The notes: generated by a model from the sequence alone, not told the origin. 64,000 bases of DNA from Candidatus Rifleibacterium amylolyticum (GCA_009917695.1 JAACJG010000017.1:1-64000); one strand, 5' to 3'; positions 9,232 through 17,844 are shown, counted from the stretch's first letter. A program made the numbers and translations.

Positions 9232-10137
9232 ATGGAACTGAAAAAACGACTGGACAGCCTTGAAAAAATTATCGCCATGGGCGAGAAACTTCTGACCACA
9301 TTCGACATTGAAGAGCTTCTCGATGCGCTCGTCGATAGCGTTTCATCACTTATGTCAGCACAGGGAGCGACTCTGTATCTGGTCGACCCTTTCGATAATC
9401 ACCTGGTTTCGCAGAGCATCAAGAGCAAAGGCGTCAAAGAGATCTCGGTAGCCCTCGATCATTCATCGATTGCCGGATATACCGCGATTACCCGCAAAAG
9501 TCTCAATATCAAAGATGCTTATGCCGACCTGAGCGAAATCCACCCCGATCTCAAGTTCAATCGAAGTTACGACGAAATCTCAGGGGTAAAGACACGCAAC
9601 ATTATCAGCCACCCTCTGCTGGTGCACAATGAACTCATCGGCGTATTTCAGGTAATCAACAAGCTGTCTGGCGACTTCAACGATGACGACCAGGTAATGC
9701 TGCGCAATTTTTCGCTGATCGCCGCCATCGCCATAATGAATGCGCGGCTGATGGAGCAGGTCATGGAAGCTCAGGCGAGTTCTTTCAACGTCATCGAGAA
9801 CACTTCAGACATGGTAATAGTGCAAAACCGCAACGGTCTGGTTCTGCAGATCAACCGCAGCGCCAGCGATTTTCTGCGGCAGCATAGCCGCAATACTGAT
9901 GTTTCGGGCAAACCTTTTGCTGAAGTATTTCCCGAACTCATCAATTTTACCTCAGAAATCAAGCGGGTGATCGACGGACGCCTCGACAAAGCGGTTTCAA
10001 ATGGCGTTCCGGCCTATGTCATTCTGAGTGAGCGCAACCTCAGCCAGAATATCGAAAAGGTCACGTTGATCGTCAAGAATATCGGCACCGATAACGTCGC
10101 GGCGCCGGTACCGCCAACCGACAAAACCCACGACTGA
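9232..10137 (+). CDS. GAF-PAS sensory protein without output domain
   Basis: Encodes 301 residues, cytoplasmic. The start is supported by GGGAGAGC just upstream. Residues ~15-175 form a GAF domain (helix LDALVDSVSSLMSA, strands ATLYLVDP and SHPLLV, and the typical GVFQVINK strand). Residues ~185-290 form a PAS domain beginning FNVIENTSDMVIV. No kinase, cyclase, DNA-binding or phosphatase domain follows. It must act through a partner or as a ligand-binding adaptor. The next gene is convergent, so it appears to be monocistronic. Ligand unknown. Confidence 0.85.
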   Translation: MELKKRLDSLEKIIAMGEKLLTTFDIEELLDALVDSVSSLMSAQGATLYLVDPFDNHLVSQSIKSKGVKEISVALDHSSIAGYTAITRKSLNIKDAYADLSEIHPDLKFNRSYDEISGVKTRNIISHPLLVHNELIGVFQVINKLSGDFNDDDQVMLRNFSLIAAIAIMNARLMEQVMEAQASSFNVIENTSDMVIVQNRNGLVLQINRSASDFLRQHSRNTDVSGKPFAEVFPELINFTSEIKRVIDGRLDKAVSNGVPAYVILSERNLSQNIEKVTLIVKNIGTDNVAAPVPPTDKTHD

Positions 10138-10186
10138 CCGGCCAGATAATCGCGCATTCACAACACATTTCAGCTGAACTGGAAGT

Positions 10187-10984
10187 TCAGGCGGCGTGGG
10201 CGGCGGCGATGATTGCGCTGATCTGGGCTTCTGACATAGAGTTGCACGATTTTTTCCAGAGAGAAAGGAACTCGATGTTCTTGCGCGTATCGACGCGTGG
10301 AACCGGCGCGAGTGCGTGCAGATAGATGTTGGCAGAAGCGTTGCAGAATTCCTGTAATGCCGCAATAATGCTGAGTTGAACGGCCTGGTCGATAATGATA
10401 CCTCCTTCAGGAACATCTTCTCTGACTGCTTCGAACTGCGGCTTGATCAGTGCGACGATTGCGCCCTCTTCTTTGATCATGGCGGCGGCTTTGGGCAGAA
10501 TATGACGCAGAGAAATAAATGAAACATCGGTAACTGCCAGATCAAAAGGCGCGCCAAGTTCATCGTCAGCAATCAGCCTGAAGTTTGTGCGGTCTTTTAC
10601 GATCACTCTCGGATCGTTTTGAATCTTTGCGTCAAGCAGACCATAGCCGACATCGAGCGCAACGACTTCGGCTGCTCCATTCTGCAGCAGCACATCGGTA
10701 AAACCGCCGGTAGATGCCCCGATATCGAGGCAACGAAACCCGGCTACCGACATGGAAAAAGCAGCAACAGCGCGTTCAAGTTTGAGACCACCACGCGAGA
10801 CCCAGCGACAATGCCTGGGTTTGTGATCAAGAATCGAGTCGGCAGGCAGACGCTCGCCCGCTTTTTCCCAGACGCGATCGCCACTGCGAATCTCGCCGGC
10901 CATGATCAGGCGGCGGGCGGTTTCGAGATCGGGGGCCAGGCCCTGCGCGACCACAAGTTCATCAACTCTGCATTTCTTTGCCAT
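10187..10984 (-). CDS. tlyA: TlyA-family rRNA 2'-O-methyltransferase
   Basis: Encodes 265 residues from the ATG at 10984. That start is preferred over one five codons upstream because GGAG sits seven bases before it. N-terminal S4 RNA-binding domain (residues ~3-65, CRVDELVVAQG and MAGEIRSGDRVW), then an FtsJ/RrmJ-type SAM methyltransferase with motif I LDIGASTGGFTD. Candidate K-D-K-E residues lie in SRGGLKLE, TDVSFIS and LIKPQFE. Family members methylate ribose 2'-OH groups in 16S and 23S rRNA; older annotations call them hemolysin A. It converges with the GAF-PAS gene and diverges from the zinc-ribbon gene. Confidence 0.93.
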   Translation of the reverse strand: MAKKCRVDELVVAQGLAPDLETARRLIMAGEIRSGDRVWEKAGERLPADSILDHKPRHCRWVSRGGLKLERAVAAFSMSVAGFRCLDIGASTGGFTDVLLQNGAAEVVALDVGYGLLDAKIQNDPRVIVKDRTNFRLIADDELGAPFDLAVTDVSFISLRHILPKAAAMIKEEGAIVALIKPQFEAVREDVPEGGIIIDQAVQLSIIAALQEFCNASANIYLHALAPVPRVDTRKNIEFLSLWKKSCNSMSEAQISAIIAAAHAA

Positions 10985-11042
10985 AGCAGACTCCGTCAAT
11001 CAGCTGTTGCCGATATTACAACAAAAGTGTCAGGCATTCACG

Positions 11043-11070
11043 TTGATTTTAACGTCAATGATGATAGAAT
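11043..11070 (+). promoter_or_regulatory. Probable sigma-70 promoter for the zinc-ribbon membrane protein
   Basis: TTGATT (11043-11048), a 16-base spacer and TAGAAT (11065-11070) lie in the divergent region between tlyA and the zinc-ribbon gene, 58 bases before the ATG. Confidence 0.5.
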
Positions 11071-11128
11071 TAAACAAGACAGATGCCGATAAAGATTTAG
11101 AATCAGAAGTGGATGACAGGAGAGAGCC

Positions 11129-11956
11129 ATGGCAGAGACCAGATGCAGCCAATGTTCGGCAATGATCAACATTCCCGATGGCTACAATCTGCCTTTTCTC
11201 AAGTGCGACAACTGCGGCGCTCACCAGAAAACACCTCAGGCAAGTAATGAACCTACCTACAGCCTTCTCGATCCGGCAGCCCGCGCGCGCAGTCAGCAAC
11301 AACCGGTCGATCTCAGCTCGCTGCCACCGCTGCCGCCATCAGAACCGCTGCCCAAGAAGCAGAAGTGGCGCAATCTCACTGAACCGGTAATTGTCTCAGC
11401 CGCCAGAAAAGAAGCCGCCGCAAAGCAAGGGCCGAAACCGATCAAGGTGAATGCTCAAATTGTCGATGAGCGTTCTTTTATCGAAGACGCGCTTGGCAGC
11501 AACGGTATGGAAATGCTCATGCAGCTGGCAGCATCATATATGTGCGAGCTGAACGAAAAGGTACGGACAAAGGCAAAATCTCGGGCAGTTCAGGCACTTA
11601 TGCGCTCGCGCGTTTCGGCAGAACTGGCAGGGCGGGCCCTGGCTTATGCTGAAAAAAGCGATGAAATAGAAAACGTTCTCTGGGATAACTATCGCTCTAA
11701 CATGATCAGAGGTTTAGTCATCTTTGGCATCGGGCTGATCATATCGATTCTGGTTTATGCGCTGGCAAATCCAGGCTGGGAGTTCGTTCTTTTTCAGGTT
11801 CCTTTTGCGGTGGGTCTTGCTTATGCCGTGAATGCAGGTATAAACATGGCGGGACTGAAGATTCCGGCATTGCGCAATGAAATGGTTCATTACGGCTTCA
11901 TCATTGTAGCTACCCTGATGATTATTGCCTACATCGTGGCGGGCATCTGGCTCTAA
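11129..11956 (+). CDS. Zinc-ribbon membrane protein of unknown function
   Basis: Encodes 275 residues, with GGAGAGAGCC before the ATG. The N-terminus carries a two-knuckle zinc ribbon (C6-x2-C9 and C29-x2-C32, within TRCSQCS and LKCDNCGA). A proline-rich linker follows, then a helical region (residues ~110-185) and three or four hydrophobic segments (~192-215, 218-240, 252-275). The ribbon and linker would face the cytoplasm. Such ribbon-plus-membrane proteins are common but mostly uncharacterised. It is convergent with the MATE transporter, with a 4-base overlap of the two ends. No function can be assigned. Confidence 0.85.
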   Translation: MAETRCSQCSAMINIPDGYNLPFLKCDNCGAHQKTPQASNEPTYSLLDPAARARSQQQPVDLSSLPPLPPSEPLPKKQKWRNLTEPVIVSAARKEAAAKQGPKPIKVNAQIVDERSFIEDALGSNGMEMLMQLAASYMCELNEKVRTKAKSRAVQALMRSRVSAELAGRALAYAEKSDEIENVLWDNYRSNMIRGLVIFGIGLIISILVYALANPGWEFVLFQVPFAVGLAYAVNAGINMAGLKIPALRNEMVHYGFIIVATLMIIAYIVAGIWL

Positions 11957-13341
11957 GCCGACGTTGGCATCGGCATTGGCGGCACACGGCTCTCAACAAT
12001 CATTTTTTTGAGGCGTTGTCGCTCGTATAAAAAGCAGATTCCGGTCATAAAAAAGGCGCCAAGATCAGAAGTCGGCATTACATACCAGACACCGTTCAGG
12101 CCAAGATACTCAGGCAAAACAATCAGTGCCGGAATTAGTATGAACACCTGCCTGACAACGGTAAGAACAAGACTGGTGCGCGGCCGACCGGTAAACTGGA
12201 AAAAATTGCCGGTGATGATGAGGAAACCGACTATTGGCAGCATCAGCAAAAATCTGCGAATCGCTGGCGAACCTTCGCTTATCAGCTCAGAGGTATTGTC
12301 GCTGACGAAGAGCGCGAATACGGGCTCAGGAAAGAACTGGATAAAAATGAAGAATATCACACAAACAGCTGTAGACAGCAGTATGGCCTGATACAAAGCC
12401 TTTTTTACTCTGGCGAATTTTCTGGCGCCGTAATTGTAACCGGCAACTGGCTGCAGTCCCTGACTGATACCGACGATCGGCATCTGCCAGATCAGACTGA
12501 AACTTATTATTACACCCATTACCGAAATGGCGTTATCGCCGCCAAAGCGGGCCAACTGGTTATTGAACAGTGACATCTGCACGCTGGCGATGGCATTCAT
12601 GATAAAGTGCGGCGAACCCATCACCAGAACGGCCTTGGTCGATTCCCAGTTCATGGTGAAATTGCGCCAGTACAGTTTTACGACGCTGCGGCCACTCAGA
12701 AAGTAATGCAATACCCAGCCGGCTGACACTGAATAGCCGATAACGGTTGCCCAGGCGGCGCCGGCCATTCCCCAGCCCATTATCCCGATAAAAATATAAT
12801 CTAGAATGACATTGATAACACCGCCGATGATCATGGTTTTCATGGCAACGCGCGGGTTGCCTTCGCCTCTGATGAAGCTGTTTGCACCGAAAGAAATATG
12901 ATGTGTCAGAGTACCGATGACGACTATTGTCGTATAGGTATAGGCATAAGGCATAACGTTTTCGGTAGCGCCAAACAGCATGAGCAGAGGTCTCATGCAT
13001 ATCAGCGAAACAACTGTGAACAGCAGCGAGGTCGTTGTAAACAGAAAAAGCCCCTGCCCAAGCAGAGCCTCGGCTTCTTCATGGCGCTTTTCGCCAAGTC
13101 TGATCGAGATCTGCGAGTTTGTGCCAAAACCAATCAGCATGCCCATTGCCATGGTGATCATCATCAGTGGCATGGCGATGGTAGTCGCGGCAATGCCGAG
13201 TTCGCCGACGTAACGACCGAGAAAAATGCGGTCTACGATGTTGTAGAGCGAAGTTACCATGGTTCCGGTGATGGCCGGAATGGCAAATTTGATCAACAAT
13301 CGGCTGATCGGTAAATTTTCGAGATCGCTGGTCTGGCTCAT
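11953..13341 (-). CDS. MATE-family multidrug/Na+ efflux transporter
   Basis: Encodes 462 residues from the ATG at 13341, which overlaps the stop of cmoM as ATGA. The frame extends upstream but would run into cmoM. Twelve hydrophobic segments are visible, in two related halves. Typical MATE landmarks include SLYNIVDRIFLGRYVG in helix 1-2, a GFGTNSQISI loop, and GLQPVAGYNYGARK in the second half. MATE proteins export cationic drugs and metabolites in exchange for Na+ or H+. It is the last gene of the nitroreductase-cmoM-MATE operon, whose genes all overlap; the functional link to its operon partners is not obvious. Confidence 0.92.
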   Translation of the reverse strand: MSQTSDLENLPISRLLIKFAIPAITGTMVTSLYNIVDRIFLGRYVGELGIAATTIAMPLMMITMAMGMLIGFGTNSQISIRLGEKRHEEAEALLGQGLFLFTTTSLLFTVVSLICMRPLLMLFGATENVMPYAYTYTTIVVIGTLTHHISFGANSFIRGEGNPRVAMKTMIIGGVINVILDYIFIGIMGWGMAGAAWATVIGYSVSAGWVLHYFLSGRSVVKLYWRNFTMNWESTKAVLVMGSPHFIMNAIASVQMSLFNNQLARFGGDNAISVMGVIISFSLIWQMPIVGISQGLQPVAGYNYGARKFARVKKALYQAILLSTAVCVIFFIFIQFFPEPVFALFVSDNTSELISEGSPAIRRFLLMLPIVGFLIITGNFFQFTGRPRTSLVLTVVRQVFILIPALIVLPEYLGLNGVWYVMPTSDLGAFFMTGICFLYERQRLKKMIVESRVPPMPMPTSA

Positions 13342-14105
13342 TTTTTTCTCAGGATGAAGTGAGTGTGTTCGCCGAGTGAGGCGAAAGGTTCTTCGTAACA
13401 ATAACGCTTTTCAAGAGTGATTGCATCTTCGATGGCAACTACAGCTGTCTGCTGGCGGGTAAAGAAACGATGAAAGATTCTTATGCCAGCTTTTGAGACG
13501 AGCTCCAGCCCGTTTTCGGCAAGCATTCGGCGCAATTCAGGTTCGGCAATAAGGGTAGTCGGCGTCAGCTTCTGGGCTTTGCGCGGACGCCCGGCGAGCG
13601 CCGATTCGATCTGGCCATTGATACCCCATTTAAGAAAAAGCTTGTTACGGTTAAAGAACAGCAACGACATGGCGCCGCCGTGTTTGAGCATAGGCGCAAC
13701 TGCGGTTATCGCTTCAGCTGGATCAGCCATCCATTCGATTACTCCGTGCAGCAGCACGAGATCGAAACTACGGCCAGAGAGATGACGGGGCAGTTCCTGA
13801 ATCGGCGAATGCAACAGCGTTATACTCTCATGCAGACCGGCTGAAAGGTTTTCGCGTTCGGCCAGCGCCAGCATTTCTGACGACAAATCACAGAGAGTGA
13901 TCTGATGCCCCATGCCTGCGAGCCATCTGGCGATCTGTCCCATGCCACCGCCGGCATCGAGAATTTGCAACTTCGACTGCTCCGCCAGTTCTGGCAGGCT
14001 TCTGCTCATATCGAACTCAAGCATGGCCAGCCTGACTTTGCCTTTGTTCGAACCGTAGACGTTACGTTCGAGCCGGCGGGCAAGATTGTCGAAGTTTTTA
14101 TCCAT
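13338..14105 (-). CDS. cmoM: tRNA 5-carboxymethoxyuridine methyltransferase CmoM
   Basis: Encodes 255 residues, close to the E. coli length. Characteristic features in order: NFDNLARRLERNVYG.NKG at the N-terminus, SAM motif I ILDAGGGMGQIARW, CDLSSEML (motif II), LLHGVIEWMADP (motif IV/V), RIFHRF and LEKRYCYEEPFASLGEHTHF near the end. All match CmoM, which methylates the carboxyl group of cmo5U34 to mcmo5U in tRNA wobble positions. CmoA and CmoB, which make the substrate, are not in this window. Start overlaps the nitroreductase stop by one base (TGATG). Confidence 0.88.
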   Translation of the reverse strand: MDKNFDNLARRLERNVYGSNKGKVRLAMLEFDMSRSLPELAEQSKLQILDAGGGMGQIARWLAGMGHQITLCDLSSEMLALAERENLSAGLHESITLLHSPIQELPRHLSGRSFDLVLLHGVIEWMADPAEAITAVAPMLKHGGAMSLLFFNRNKLFLKWGINGQIESALAGRPRKAQKLTPTTLIAEPELRRMLAENGLELVSKAGIRIFHRFFTRQQTAVVAIEDAITLEKRYCYEEPFASLGEHTHFILRKK

Positions 14106-14905
14106 CAGTTAGTGATAATCTTAAGATTCAAAGGCTTGCGCGGTGGCACCCGGTGATAAGCAAATTTTGGTTTGCCGAGCATAACGGCGCCGAATACTTT
14201 TTCTTCGCTGCCCAGCCCGATCTTTTCGCCGACAAGAGCTGCCTGCGATGCAGCGCGAGTTGTAAAACCGGCCCAGCAGGTGCCAAGACCGGCCGCTTTT
14301 GCCGCCAGTTCGAAATTGGCGATATAAATGGCGGCGTCGAGAGAACCCCAGTCATAGCGGGCAGGGCCACAAACGAGAAGCAATTGTGGAGCTTTGCGGT
14401 TGACCGGGTCGAGACCGTTCTCGAATGCCTGTACCATCGGCGCCATCTTTTCGTTGGGTCTGAAAGTATCGATGACGGCGGCAGATATCTCGCGCACCTT
14501 GTCTTTACCGTTAACCAGCACCCAGCGCAGCAGTTGCGTATTTTTTGCGGTTGGACAGAAGCGGGTAAGTTCGAGCAGTTCTTTAACCTGTTCGAGCGCT
14601 ACTGGCTCATCCTTGAATTCTCTGATCGAGCGGCGACTCAGAACAAGTGAACGTAATTCAGGCAAACTCGCAACATTGGCGGGATATGTCTGATATTCGG
14701 CAGCTGCAAGACCTTCGACGGTAATCGCGTTACCCGGGCAGGCGGCTGCACAGTGCCCGCACTTTATGCAGGCAGTTGCCACAGCTGGATCAACGGTGGG
14801 AACTTCGCCGATTTTACCCTGGAATATGCCAACCGGGCAGATGTTAACACATATACCATCTTTGCGACATTTTGCCGCATCGATCGTGATTGTCTGTACT
14901 GTCAT
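14105..14905 (-). CDS. Nitroreductase-family flavoprotein with N-terminal 2x[4Fe-4S] ferredoxin domain
   Basis: Encodes 266 residues. Residues ~1-65 are a bacterial ferredoxin module with two cluster motifs: C13..CVNICPVGIF (a slightly irregular first motif, CRKDGICVNICP) and ACIKCGHCAAACP. Residues ~80-260 are an FMN-dependent nitroreductase fold (SRRSIREFKDEPV at the start, FCPTAKNTQ.LRWV for flavin binding, WGSLDAAIYIANFELAAKAAGLGTCW in the core). Such fusions accept electrons from ferredoxin in anaerobes and reduce unknown organic substrates. An upstream promoter and an AGGAG ribosome-binding site fit this being the first gene of the three-gene operon. Confidence 0.9.
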   Translation of the reverse strand: MTVQTITIDAAKCRKDGICVNICPVGIFQGKIGEVPTVDPAVATACIKCGHCAAACPGNAITVEGLAAAEYQTYPANVASLPELRSLVLSRRSIREFKDEPVALEQVKELLELTRFCPTAKNTQLLRWVLVNGKDKVREISAAVIDTFRPNEKMAPMVQAFENGLDPVNRKAPQLLLVCGPARYDWGSLDAAIYIANFELAAKAAGLGTCWAGFTTRAASQAALVGEKIGLGSEEKVFGAVMLGKPKFAYHRVPPRKPLNLKIITN

Positions 14906-14949
14906 AGGTGCTCCTTTTTTGCGTTACTACGCCAAGTTCAGAACGAACA

Positions 14950-14978
14950 ATGATAAAGTGTAAGCCTGCTATGTTCAA
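14950..14978 (-). promoter_or_regulatory. Sigma-70 promoter of the nitroreductase-cmoM-MATE operon
   Basis: On the minus strand: TTGAAC (14978-14973), 17-base spacer, TATCAT (14955-14950), followed 45 bases later by the ATG at 14905. Good match and spacing. Confidence 0.6.
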
Positions 14979-15014
14979 GCAATATTTACGCCCCCCGTTT
15001 CTTTTGCGGTGAAT

Positions 15015-15043
15015 TTGCATCCGGGGTTAATAGGTGGTATGTT
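15015..15043 (+). promoter_or_regulatory. Probable promoter of the class B phosphatase gene
   Basis: TTGCAT (15015-15020), a 17-base spacer and TATGTT (15038-15043), 70 bases before the chosen ATG. Confidence 0.4.
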
Positions 15044-15112
15044 CGCAAAAGCAAAAGACAAGTGTACCCCATTTTATCGGTCGTGACAAAGACGACCAGA
15101 AGGAGCAGATTG

Positions 15113-15772
15113 ATGATTTCACGTCGTTTTATTGCAGTTTTTCTGGCATTGTTCGTGTTTGCCAATGTTGCGCTGATCAATGCTCAGCAGCAGGCTTATC
15201 TGACCACAAGCGTCGAAGAGATTGCCGCTTCGCTGCCGGCAAAACCCATTGCGATTGGCCTCGATGTCGATGATACGGTTCTGTTCTCGTCGCCAGGCTT
15301 TCGCTATGCTTTTTCCAACACCGACGGGCCAAACGGCACCAATAAGTATGGTGATCGGCCTCTGAGCAACGATCAGTTCTGGAGCGACCTCAGCTGCCAG
15401 TTCGACAATTTCAGTATTCCGAAGGAATCGGCCCGCAAAATCATCGAGATGCATCGAGAGCGTGGCGACAAAATCTACTTCATCACCGCCCGCCCGCAGG
15501 TAAAAGGCGAGATTCTCACCTCGATTCTGCACCGCGAATTCAAGCTCGAAAATCAGCCGAAAACTATTTTTTCAGGCCGCACCAGCAAGGCTGAATTCAT
15601 CACAAAGCATGGAATAACGGTTTTTTACGGTGATTCGGACAGCGACATCAGCGAGGCGCACGACGCCGGGATTCGCGCAATCAGATTCATGCGTTCGCCT
15701 CTTTCCAACAATAAGACGAAATACAACCCGGGTAAGCATGGCGAGATAGTATTGGAGAATTCAGAGAACTGA
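15113..15772 (+). CDS. aphA: Exported class B acid phosphatase (AphA family)
   Basis: Encodes 219 residues from the ATG at 15113, chosen because AAGGAGCAG precedes it and a signal peptide (MISRRFIAVFLALFVFANVA..NA|QQ) follows directly. HAD-superfamily motif I GLDVDDTVLFSSPGF is almost identical to AphA, with the nucleophile and acid/base Asp pair. Motif II is FITARPQ, the Lys is in SGRTSKAEF, and motif III is FYGDSDSDISEAHDAG. AphA enzymes are periplasmic, Mg-dependent homotetramers that dephosphorylate nucleotides and sugar phosphates and can transfer phosphate. Length and motif order match the family. Confidence 0.92.
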   Translation: MISRRFIAVFLALFVFANVALINAQQQAYLTTSVEEIAASLPAKPIAIGLDVDDTVLFSSPGFRYAFSNTDGPNGTNKYGDRPLSNDQFWSDLSCQFDNFSIPKESARKIIEMHRERGDKIYFITARPQVKGEILTSILHREFKLENQPKTIFSGRTSKAEFITKHGITVFYGDSDSDISEAHDAGIRAIRFMRSPLSNNKTKYNPGKHGEIVLENSEN

Positions 15773-15829
15773 CATAGCGGCAAACGCCGGCAGTCAGCGC
15801 CACGGTATAATTTTTGCTTGAGAATTTTG

Positions 15830-15858
15830 TTGACTTGCCGGCAGTGCTGATGTACAAT
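15830..15858 (+). promoter_or_regulatory. Sigma-70 promoter of the HIT gene
   Basis: TTGACT (15830-15835), exactly 17 bases, TACAAT (15853-15858). The start codon at 15869 leaves only a very short leader, so the transcript may be nearly leaderless or use a TSS close to the ATG. Confidence 0.6.
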
Positions 15859-15868
15859 TCAGCCTTAT

Positions 15869-16210
15869 ATGGAACAGTGCTTGTTTTGCAGGATAGTAGC
15901 GGGTGAAATCCCGGCGGAGATTGTCCACCGGGACGAAAACGTCGTTGTCTTCAGAGACATCAACCCGCAGGCGCCAGTTCATCTGCTGGCCATCCCGACA
16001 AAACATATCGCCCGCCTCACGCAGCCAGAGGCGGCTGATGGTGCGATGCTGTCGCAGATCTTCAGCGTCATTCAAAAGATGGCGACGATAGAAGGTCTTG
16101 ACGAAGGTTTCAGGGTAGTCACCAATTGTGGTGACAATGCTGGCCAGACCGTGCATCACCTGCACTTTCACATTCTTGGCAAACGCTGTCTGAGCTGGCC
16201 TCCGGGCTGA
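15869..16210 (+). CDS. HIT-family nucleotide-binding hydrolase
   Basis: Encodes 113 residues. The N-terminal CLFCRIVAGEIPAEIVHRDENVVVF region and C-terminal triad motif HHLHFHILG (the catalytic His is the middle one of the triad) are diagnostic of the HINT branch. These enzymes hydrolyse AMP-lysine-like phosphoramidates and other nucleoside phosphoramidates. Two cysteines (C4, C7) can form a zinc site with histidines, as in many bacterial members. No obvious ribosome-binding site lies before the ATG, in line with the very close promoter. rpsU follows 60 bases downstream. Confidence 0.95.
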   Translation: MEQCLFCRIVAGEIPAEIVHRDENVVVFRDINPQAPVHLLAIPTKHIARLTQPEAADGAMLSQIFSVIQKMATIEGLDEGFRVVTNCGDNAGQTVHHLHFHILGKRCLSWPPG

Positions 16211-16270
16211 TTCGGGCAAAAATTTGATAGACCTCTATCTGATCAAATCAGGAGGGGGGGTGAAACTAAA

Positions 16271-16453
16271 ATGGCAGAAGTAAGAGTACTTAAGGACGAA
16301 CCACTGGAAAAGGCCCTGAAGCGCTTCCAGAAAAAGTGTCAGGAAGCTGGCATTATCAAAGAAATCAAGCGCCGCCGAGCGTACGAAAAACCAAGTGAAA
16401 AGCAGAAAAGAAAAGCTGCTGAAGCCCGTCGCAAGCAGAGAAGACGCCGCTAA
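16271..16453 (+). CDS. rpsU: 30S ribosomal protein S21
   Basis: Encodes 60 residues, typical length. It begins AEVRVLKDEPLEKALKRFQKKC and ends in a very basic tail (EARRKQRRRR). S21 binds the 30S platform near the anti-Shine-Dalgarno region and helps initiation. A strong, unusual purine run AGGAGGGGGGG lies upstream of the ATG. A hairpin with a T-run follows the stop and overlaps the beginning of the nfeD gene. The order rpsU then nfeD then floA resembles the Bacillus rpsU-yqeY-yqeZ-floA region. Confidence 0.96.
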   Translation: MAEVRVLKDEPLEKALKRFQKKCQEAGIIKEIKRRRAYEKPSEKQKRKAAEARRKQRRRR

Positions 16454-16481
16454 AGCAGAACCCAGAGCAATCTGTAGACGA

Positions 16482-16514
16482 CCCATGCAGCGCCCATGGC
16501 GGTGCATGGGTTTT
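16482..16514 (+). terminator. Rho-independent terminator-like hairpin after rpsU, overlapping the nfeD start
   Basis: CCCATGCA (16482-16489) pairs with TGCATGGG (16503-16510), with an inner CGCC/GGCG stem, followed by TTTT (16511-16514). Both candidate nfeD start codons (16485 and 16506) lie inside the stem. Confidence 0.6.
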
Positions 16515-17831
16515 CTGCTGCCTGCAATTCTCTTTGTGTTAATGTTTACCGCTGCTTCGACTCAGGCCCAGACGGCCTCTGGTACCATACTGGTTATACC
16601 GGTCCATGACGATATCGAGACCGGCCTGTCTTTTTTTATACAGCGCCAGTTGCGCCGCGCCGAGCGCGAAAATTTCAGCGCAATTGTTCTTGAAATCAAT
16701 TCAAATGGCGGTCTGGTAACAGCAGCCCAGGAGATCAAAGATGCTCTGCTGCGCTCAAAGGTTACCACCATAGCCTATATCAAGGGCCGGGCGCTGTCAG
16801 CAGCGGCTCTGATCGCCATTTCGTGTCATCGCATTTATATGGAAGCCGGTTCTGAACTCGGCGCGGCCACCCCGATAATGCTGGCCGGCGGCGGCGTTCA
16901 GGCAGCTGAAGCCAAGTATGTTTCGGCCTTCAAAGCCGAATTCAGAGCTTCGGCCGAAGCCCGCAAACGTCCGACTGCGATTGCAGAAGCCATGGTCGAT
17001 AAAGATCACGACAGCATCGAAGGCTTGAGCAAGCGTGGCGAAGTTATCACTCTGACATCTGAGGTCGCACTCAAGCATGGTTACTGCGATCAGATCGTCG
17101 CTTCACTGAGCTCGATTCAGCGTATAATGAGTCTTGAGAGTGCAACTGTCGAATATGCCAAACCGACTTCAGGCGAATGGATAGCGCGCTGGCTGACCAA
17201 TCCGAACGTCAGCGTACTTCTTTTTACCATCGGTTTCTGGTGCCTGATCATCGAATTTTTTATCGCCGGCTTCGGTATTCTGGGTTGGGCAGGATTGACC
17301 TGTCTGGCATTATTTTTTGGCGGCCATCTTTTTGCGTATCTTGCCGGCCTCGAAACCCTGATTCTTTTTGGCGCAGGAATGGTTCTGCTGCTACTCGAAG
17401 CCTTTGTCATACCAGGCTTTGGTCTGACCGGAATTTCCGGCATACTTTGTGTCTGCTTCAGTATCATCATGGTGTTTGGCGGTATATATGCCGCCATGAA
17501 TGCTATTGCTCAGATGCTGGTCTATTCAGCGGTTATCATGCTGATACTTTACAAATGGGGACCAAAGTTCAAGCTCCTCGACAAATTTGTGCTAAAGGAA
17601 CAGCTTTCTACGGCTCAGGGCTGTGTTGCTGTCAACCTCAATGAATTCGATCATCTGATCAACCTCGAAGGCGTGGCAGTTTCACCTTGCCGACCTGCAG
17701 GCATAGTTAAAATCGGCGACGAACGCTATGACGTCGTCTCTGATGGCGATTTTATCGAAAAAGGCGCCCGCGTTATCGTTCGCAAGGTTGAAGGCAATAA
17801 CATAGTAGTTCGCGAGATTACAGCTGACTGA
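16485..17831 (+). CDS. nfeD: NfeD-family membrane protein with ClpP-like serine protease domain (NfeD1b)
   Basis: Encodes 448 residues if the ATG at 16485 is used. The ATG at 16506 would start MGFLLPAILF and give the same signal peptide (ending STQA|QT). The frame continues upstream into rpsU. Residues ~45-235 are a ClpP/SppA-like fold (LEINSNGGLVTAAQEI; a probable nucleophilic Ser in RALSAAALIAIS). A membrane bundle of four or five helices follows (~265-395), then an OB-fold NfeD domain (~405-448, GVAVSPCRPAGIVKIGDERYDVVSDG). Family members associate with flotillin/stomatin partners and are linked to membrane-protein quality control. Next: a second nfeD, then floA. Neither candidate start has a good ribosome-binding site. 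Confidence 0.88.
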   Translation: MQRPWRCMGFLLPAILFVLMFTAASTQAQTASGTILVIPVHDDIETGLSFFIQRQLRRAERENFSAIVLEINSNGGLVTAAQEIKDALLRSKVTTIAYIKGRALSAAALIAISCHRIYMEAGSELGAATPIMLAGGGVQAAEAKYVSAFKAEFRASAEARKRPTAIAEAMVDKDHDSIEGLSKRGEVITLTSEVALKHGYCDQIVASLSSIQRIMSLESATVEYAKPTSGEWIARWLTNPNVSVLLFTIGFWCLIIEFFIAGFGILGWAGLTCLALFFGGHLFAYLAGLETLILFGAGMVLLLLEAFVIPGFGLTGISGILCVCFSIIMVFGGIYAAMNAIAQMLVYSAVIMLILYKWGPKFKLLDKFVLKEQLSTAQGCVAVNLNEFDHLINLEGVAVSPCRPAGIVKIGDERYDVVSDGDFIEKGARVIVRKVEGNNIVVREITAD

Positions 17832-17844
17832 TCCGGAGAATTGA

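Noticed and set aside
12898-13314. Long plus-strand frames opposite the MATE gene
   Set aside because: They read through the antisense strand of a clear MATE transporter and have no protein-like composition.
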